From an uncultured Muribaculaceae bacterium (lineage in GTDB: Bacteria > Bacteroidota > Bacteroidia > Bacteroidales > Muribaculaceae), in contig CAJUPZ010000034.1 in NCBI GenBank assembly GCA_910588065.1, positions 1 to 16,546 on the forward strand: DNA of 16,546 bases. Direction: 5' to 3'. The position numbers were made by a program, and so were the translations under genes. Below are positions 12,778-16,546 of this stretch, in pieces. The notes beneath the pieces are model-generated. The model was not told the DNA's origin, searched no databases, and saw only the letters and a program-made list of their open reading frames with translations. Within the stretch, counting starts at the first letter, position 1, and each line of letters opens with the position of its first letter.

Positions 12778-15700
12778 TTACACTTTGTTGACAGCCACCG
12801 TGAGGTCAATGCCGTCAAGGTCAAGCGGCTCTGTGCCGGCGAGACCTGCCGTGGAGGCTGTGACAACAGAGTCGGCGAGCACCTGGCGGGCTATGTAGCC
12901 GGAGTATTCGGCTATGGCAGCATCGGTGGCTTCGTTGGGCTCGAACACAAGGGTTATGCGGTCGGTTATGTCAAATCCGCGGTTTTTGCGGATATTCTGT
13001 ATGCGGTTTACAATATCGCGGGCAATACCCTCGCGGCGAAGCTCCTCTGTGACAGTGACATCGAGGGCTACTGTCACGGTGCCCTCGTTGGCAACGAGCC
13101 AGCCGGGGATATCCTCGGATATCACCTCTACATCGGCGAGTTCGATTACGGCGGGTGTGCCGGCGGCATCGAGGGTCACACTGCCGGTGCTCTCGAGAGA
13201 GGCTATCTGCTCCTGGCTCATGGCCTGAACGGCGGCGGCCACCTGTTTCATGGCTTTGCCGAATTTCGGACCGAGTTTCTTGAAGTCGGGTTTCACCTTC
13301 TTGACGAGGATGCCGGCGCCGTTGCCGTCGGCTATTTTCAGCTCCTTGATGTTCACTTCGCTGAGCAGCAGCGGCTTGATGCTTTCAAGGGCGGCCTTCA
13401 TGTCGGCGTTGAGAGCCGGCACCATTATGCCCTGCAGGGGCTGGCGCACCTTGATGTTGGCTTTGCGGCGTAGTGCGAGCACCATGGATGTTATTGTCTG
13501 TGCAAGGTGCATGCGCTCCTCGAGGGCTTTGTCTATCAGCGAGGTGTCAGCCTCAGGGAAGTGCGCAAGATGCACGGAGGATTCTTCGCCGCACACTGCT
13601 GTGAGGTCGGCGTAGAGACGGTCGGCATAGAAGGGAGCTACCGGCGCTATGAGCAGCGCCACTGTTTTCAGGCAGGTGTAGAGGGTCTGGTACGCGCTGA
13701 GCTTGTCGGTGTCCATCTCTCCGCCCCAGAAGCGCTTGCGGTTGAGGCGCACATACCAGTTGCTGAGGTTGTCGCACACAAATTCGTTGATTGCGCGGGC
13801 TGCCTTTGTGGGTTCGTAGTCGTCAAGCGATTCATCCACCTCCTTGATGAGGGTGTTGAGCAGCGACAGAATCCAGCGGTCTATCTCGGGACGCTCGGCC
13901 ACCGGCACCTGAGGAGCGCAGGGGGCGAAGCTGTCGACATTAGCGTAGAGGGCAAAGAAGGAGTAGGTGTTGTAGAGGGTGGCGAAGAGCTTGCGTGCAA
14001 CCTCCTGCACTCCCGCTTCGTCAAATTTCAGGTTGTCCCAGGGCGATGAGTTGGCAATCATGTACCAGCGCAGCGGGTCGGAGCCGAATTTCTCGATCGC
14101 CTCGAAGGGGTTGACGGCGTTGCCGAGTCGTTTCGACATCTTGTTGCCATCCTTGTCAAGCACAAGGCCGTTGCTCACAACCGCCTTGTAGGCTTTGTTG
14201 CCGAACACCATTCCTGCTATGGCGTGGAGGGTGAAGAACCAACCGCGTGTCTGGTCCACACCTTCGGCAATGAAGTCGGCGGGGAAGAGACTGCCGTTGT
14301 CAAACGCCTCTTTGTTTTCAAAGGGGTAGTGTATCTGCGCGTAGGGCATGGAGCCGCTGTCAAACCACACGTCTATGAGGTCAGTCTCGCGTTTCATAGG
14401 CTTGCCGCTCGGCGACACAAGCACAATGTCGTCGACATAGGGGCGGTGGAGATCGATTTTCTCATAATTTTCCTTTGAGAAATCGCCGGGCACGAATCCG
14501 CGGTCGCGGTAGGGGTTTGAGCTCATCACTCCGGCAGCTACAGCCTTGTCTATCTCGGCAAAGAGGGTTGCCACGCTGTCGATGCACAGCTCCTCGGAAG
14601 CATCCTCGGTGCGCCAGATCGGCAGGGGAGTGCCCCAGTAGCGGCTGCGCGACAGGTTCCAGTCCTGCAGGTTCTCCAGCCATTTGCCGAATCGTCCGCT
14701 GCCGGTGCTCTGGGGCTTCCATTTGATTTCGGTGTTCAGCTCCATGAGCTTCTCGCGGGCGGCTGTGGTGCGTATAAACCAGCTGTCAAGCGGGTAGTAC
14801 AGCACCGGCTTGTCAGTGCGCCAGCAGTGGGGATAGCTGTGTGTGTGCTTCTCGATTTTGAAAGCGAGTCCCTGCTGCTTGAGCATCATGCATATCTCCA
14901 CATCAAGGGTTTCGGTAGCCTCTGTGGCGTCGGCATTGTAGGCGTTTTTCACATACTTTCCCTGCCAGGGGGTGTATGCCTCCACATCCACGTTGGTCTT
15001 GACAAATTCAGGGTCAAGGTCCTCTATGCGGTAGAAACGGCCTGTGAGGTCCACCATCGGGCGGATGTTGCCGTCGCGGTCAATCATGTGGAGCGGGGGC
15101 ACGCCGTTCTGTCGCGACACCCTGAGGTCGTCGGCGCCGAATGTGCCTGCGATGTGCACAATGCCGGTACCGTCGGCGGTGGTCACATAGTCGCCGGGGA
15201 TTACACGGAAGGCACCCTCGCCGGGATTCACCCAGGGTATGAGCTGACGGTATGTGATGCCGACAAGCTCGCTGCCGGTAGCAGTGCCGACAATCTGATA
15301 AGGCACAGCCTTGTCGCCCTTCTTGTACTCGTCGAGGGGCAGGTCGGCTCCCTTGGTGCCGAGCACTGAGGCCACAAGAGCCTCGGCGAGCACCACGGTT
15401 ATCTTGTCGCCGGTATAGGGGTTGTAAGTTCTTGCGATGACGTAGTTTATGGCGGGGCCTACAGCGAGTGCGGTGTTGCTCGGCAGGGTCCAGGGGGTAG
15501 TTGTCCAGGCCAGGAAATAGGGGTTGCCCCAGCCGTTCATGGCCTCAGTGGGCGATGTGATTGCAAACTGCGCAATGCAGGTGGTGTCCTTGACATCGCG
15601 GTAGCAGCCGGGCTGGTTGAGCTCGTGCGAGCTGAGTCCTGTGCCTGCTGCGGGAGAGTAGGGCTGTATGGTGTAGCCTTTGTAGAGGTAGCCCTTGCCG

Positions 15701-16206
15701 TAGAGTTGGCTCAGGAGCCACCACACGCTTTCGATATAGCGGTTGTCGTAGGTGATATAGGGGTCGGTCATGTCCACCCAGTAGCCCATCGAATTGGTGA
15801 GGGTTTCCCACTCGCGGGTGTACTTCATCACCTCGCTGCGGCACGCGGCGTTGTATTCGTCCACCGAAATCTTGTGGCCGATATCCTCTTTTGTGATGCC
15901 GAGGTTTTTCTCCACCCCAAGCTCCACGGGAAGGCCGTGGGTGTCCCAACCGGCCTTGCGCTTCACATGGAATCCCTTCATGGTTTTGTAGCGGCAGAAA
16001 ATATCCTTGATGGTTCGGGCCATCACATGGTGGATACCGGGCATGCCGTTTGCGGAAGGGGGGCCTTCGTAAAACACAAACGAGGGGCAACCCTCGCGCT
16101 CTTTCACACTGCGCTCAAACAGCCCTTTGGCATTCCATTGGGCAAGCACCTCCTTGTTGATGTCGGAAAGGTTAAAACGGTTGTATTCGGTAAACTTATT
16201 TTTCAT
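12778..16206 (-). CDS. ileS: Isoleucyl-tRNA synthetase, type 2 (eukaryote-like)
   Basis: 1142 residues from ATG 16204-16206. It charges tRNA-Ile with isoleucine and hydrolyses mischarged valine in its CP1 editing domain. Seen: the HIGH-equivalent GIHH at 57-60 in PPSANGMPGIHH; GWDTHGLPVE at 86-95; editing-domain motifs TTTPWTLPSNTALAVG at 235-250 and GTGIVHIAGTFGADD at 346-360; WFDSGSMPY at 614-622; the KMSKR loop at 689-693; a tRNA-anticodon-binding helical domain at about 770-930; and a long C-terminal extension. HGLPVE rather than HGLPIE, plus the length, places it with the type-2 enzymes, which are typically less sensitive to mupirocin. An ATG seven codons upstream (16225-16227) was not chosen because M-K-N-K-F fits the family start and lies at a normal distance from the promoter. 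It heads the operon through lspA. Confidence 0.96.
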   Translation of the reverse strand: MKNKFTEYNRFNLSDINKEVLAQWNAKGLFERSVKEREGCPSFVFYEGPPSANGMPGIHHVMARTIKDIFCRYKTMKGFHVKRKAGWDTHGLPVELGVEKNLGITKEDIGHKISVDEYNAACRSEVMKYTREWETLTNSMGYWVDMTDPYITYDNRYIESVWWLLSQLYGKGYLYKGYTIQPYSPAAGTGLSSHELNQPGCYRDVKDTTCIAQFAITSPTEAMNGWGNPYFLAWTTTPWTLPSNTALAVGPAINYVIARTYNPYTGDKITVVLAEALVASVLGTKGADLPLDEYKKGDKAVPYQIVGTATGSELVGITYRQLIPWVNPGEGAFRVIPGDYVTTADGTGIVHIAGTFGADDLRVSRQNGVPPLHMIDRDGNIRPMVDLTGRFYRIEDLDPEFVKTNVDVEAYTPWQGKYVKNAYNADATEATETLDVEICMMLKQQGLAFKIEKHTHSYPHCWRTDKPVLYYPLDSWFIRTTAAREKLMELNTEIKWKPQSTGSGRFGKWLENLQDWNLSRSRYWGTPLPIWRTEDASEELCIDSVATLFAEIDKAVAAGVMSSNPYRDRGFVPGDFSKENYEKIDLHRPYVDDIVLVSPSGKPMKRETDLIDVWFDSGSMPYAQIHYPFENKEAFDNGSLFPADFIAEGVDQTRGWFFTLHAIAGMVFGNKAYKAVVSNGLVLDKDGNKMSKRLGNAVNPFEAIEKFGSDPLRWYMIANSSPWDNLKFDEAGVQEVARKLFATLYNTYSFFALYANVDSFAPCAPQVPVAERPEIDRWILSLLNTLIKEVDESLDDYEPTKAARAINEFVCDNLSNWYVRLNRKRFWGGEMDTDKLSAYQTLYTCLKTVALLIAPVAPFYADRLYADLTAVCGEESSVHLAHFPEADTSLIDKALEERMHLAQTITSMVLALRRKANIKVRQPLQGIMVPALNADMKAALESIKPLLLSEVNIKELKIADGNGAGILVKKVKPDFKKLGPKFGKAMKQVAAAVQAMSQEQIASLESTGSVTLDAAGTPAVIELADVEVISEDIPGWLVANEGTVTVALDVTVTEELRREGIARDIVNRIQNIRKNRGFDITDRITLVFEPNEATDAAIAEYSGYIARQVLADSVVTASTAGLAGTEPLDLDGIDLTVAVNKV

Positions 16207-16244
16207 TGCTATGTCATTGCGGCACAAAGCCCTATTTCAGCCTG

Positions 16245-16252
16245 CAAAGATA
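16245..16252 (-). promoter_or_regulatory. -7 promoter element of the ileS operon
   Basis: CAAAGATA on plus reads TATCTTTG on minus, a full TAnnTTTG match 38 bp upstream of ATG 16206. A TTTG lies 12 bp further up, too close for the usual 19-21 bp spacing, so the -33 element is unclear. Confidence 0.6.
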
Positions 16253-16546
16253 GTGTATTTTCTTCAAATACCCTAATTTTAGATTTTTGAGGGTGGGATG
16301 GCGCAACGCAAAGGGGATGGGGTAAGGTGTGGTACCTCCGGCACCATATTGTTGGTTTGGTTTACTGCCCCGCACTCCGTACGGGGTTAACAAAATTGGC
16401 GAGCCTACGGCTCTATATTACCCACCCGCCATGTAGGGGCGCTGATATATCGCGCCCTCATCATCCCACTGTCCTCATGTTATGGGGCGTTGGAGACGTC
16501 TGAGCGCAGTATGCGCGATTATCTTGTTAGCCGCGTACGTAGTGCG
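16253..16546. repeat. Non-coding right edge with a cluster of short hairpins, possible intergenic repeat
   Basis: No gene is supported here. From about 16368 several perfect short hairpins follow each other: CCCCG (16368-16372) / CGGGG (16382-16386); GAGCC (16401-16405) / GGCTC (16409-16413) with a 3-nt loop; GGGCGC (16437-16442) / GCGCCC (16452-16457); GCGCA (16504-16508) / TGCGC (16512-16516) with a 3-nt loop. None has a T-run on either strand, so they are not ordinary terminators. The density suggests a structured repeat unit or remnant; the window ends before its far edge. Bases 16253-16320 are AT-rich and hold nothing else I can name. Confidence 0.4.

Noticed and set aside
11668..13473. 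601-codon open frame on the plus strand antisense to ileS, dksA-like, lspA and part of the DUF4296 lipoprotein gene
   Set aside because: It covers four well-supported minus-strand genes, and its protein is rich in His, Gly and Val with no domain. It is an open shadow produced by the codon bias of those genes.
16207..16227. Seven-codon N-terminal extension of IleS (MCRNDIA)
   Set aside because: The family start matches MKNKF at 16206, and the extension begins very close to the predicted transcription start.

Overview
The window comes from a Bacteroidota genome, most likely an order Bacteroidales gut organism; Muribaculaceae is my best guess but is not proven. The signs are a SusC/SusD outer-membrane pair, several Bacteroidota-type promoters (-7 element TAnnTTTG), a zinc-free DksA-like protein next to lspA and a DUF4296 lipoprotein, a long type-2 (eukaryote-like) isoleucyl-tRNA synthetase, and very weak Shine-Dalgarno signals. 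Base composition is moderately GC-rich in the core genes and AT-richer at the left edge and in the toxin-antitoxin island. No rRNA, tRNA or CRISPR array was seen.

Layout. Bases 1-53 look like the terminus of an IS21-type insertion sequence that has cut into the 3' end of a small minus-strand gene (42-404). A 380-bp intergenic region follows and carries a good promoter for a SusC-type TonB-dependent transporter (785-4040) and its SusD-type lipoprotein (4053-5858). These form an isolated SusCD nutrient-import pair with no glycosidase, sulfatase or regulator beside it inside the window. A strong terminator at 5881-5915 ends the pair. Next come plus-strand housekeeping genes: birA (5929), tgt (6699), an LptF/LptG-type permease (7848) and an exported phosphodiesterase/phosphatase (8966). 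They end at a 13-bp-stem terminator (9876-9912).

Everything to the right is on the minus strand. The conserved string ileS > dksA-like > lspA > DUF4296 lipoprotein > 74-aa protein (16206 down to 10711) is tightly packed, with touching or overlapping start and stop codons. Below it sits a HigB/HigA-type toxin-antitoxin pair (10637-9981) with its own promoter and a possible operator. The right edge (16253-16546) is non-coding and holds at least four short hairpins, which suggests a structured intergenic repeat.

Main discovery candidate. The SusC gene is out of frame in this sequence. Its signal-peptide start at 785 runs into a tract of ten G (865-874) and then meets TAG after 30 codons, while the remaining ~1050 codons are intact one frame over. 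Nine or twelve G would restore one continuous 1084- or 1085-residue protein; ten or eleven G both give an early stop. The tract encodes glycines in the flexible linker just after the signal-peptide cleavage site, where glycine number should hardly matter. This is the layout of a slipped-strand phase-variation switch controlling a SusCD importer, although a homopolymer sequencing error must be excluded first.
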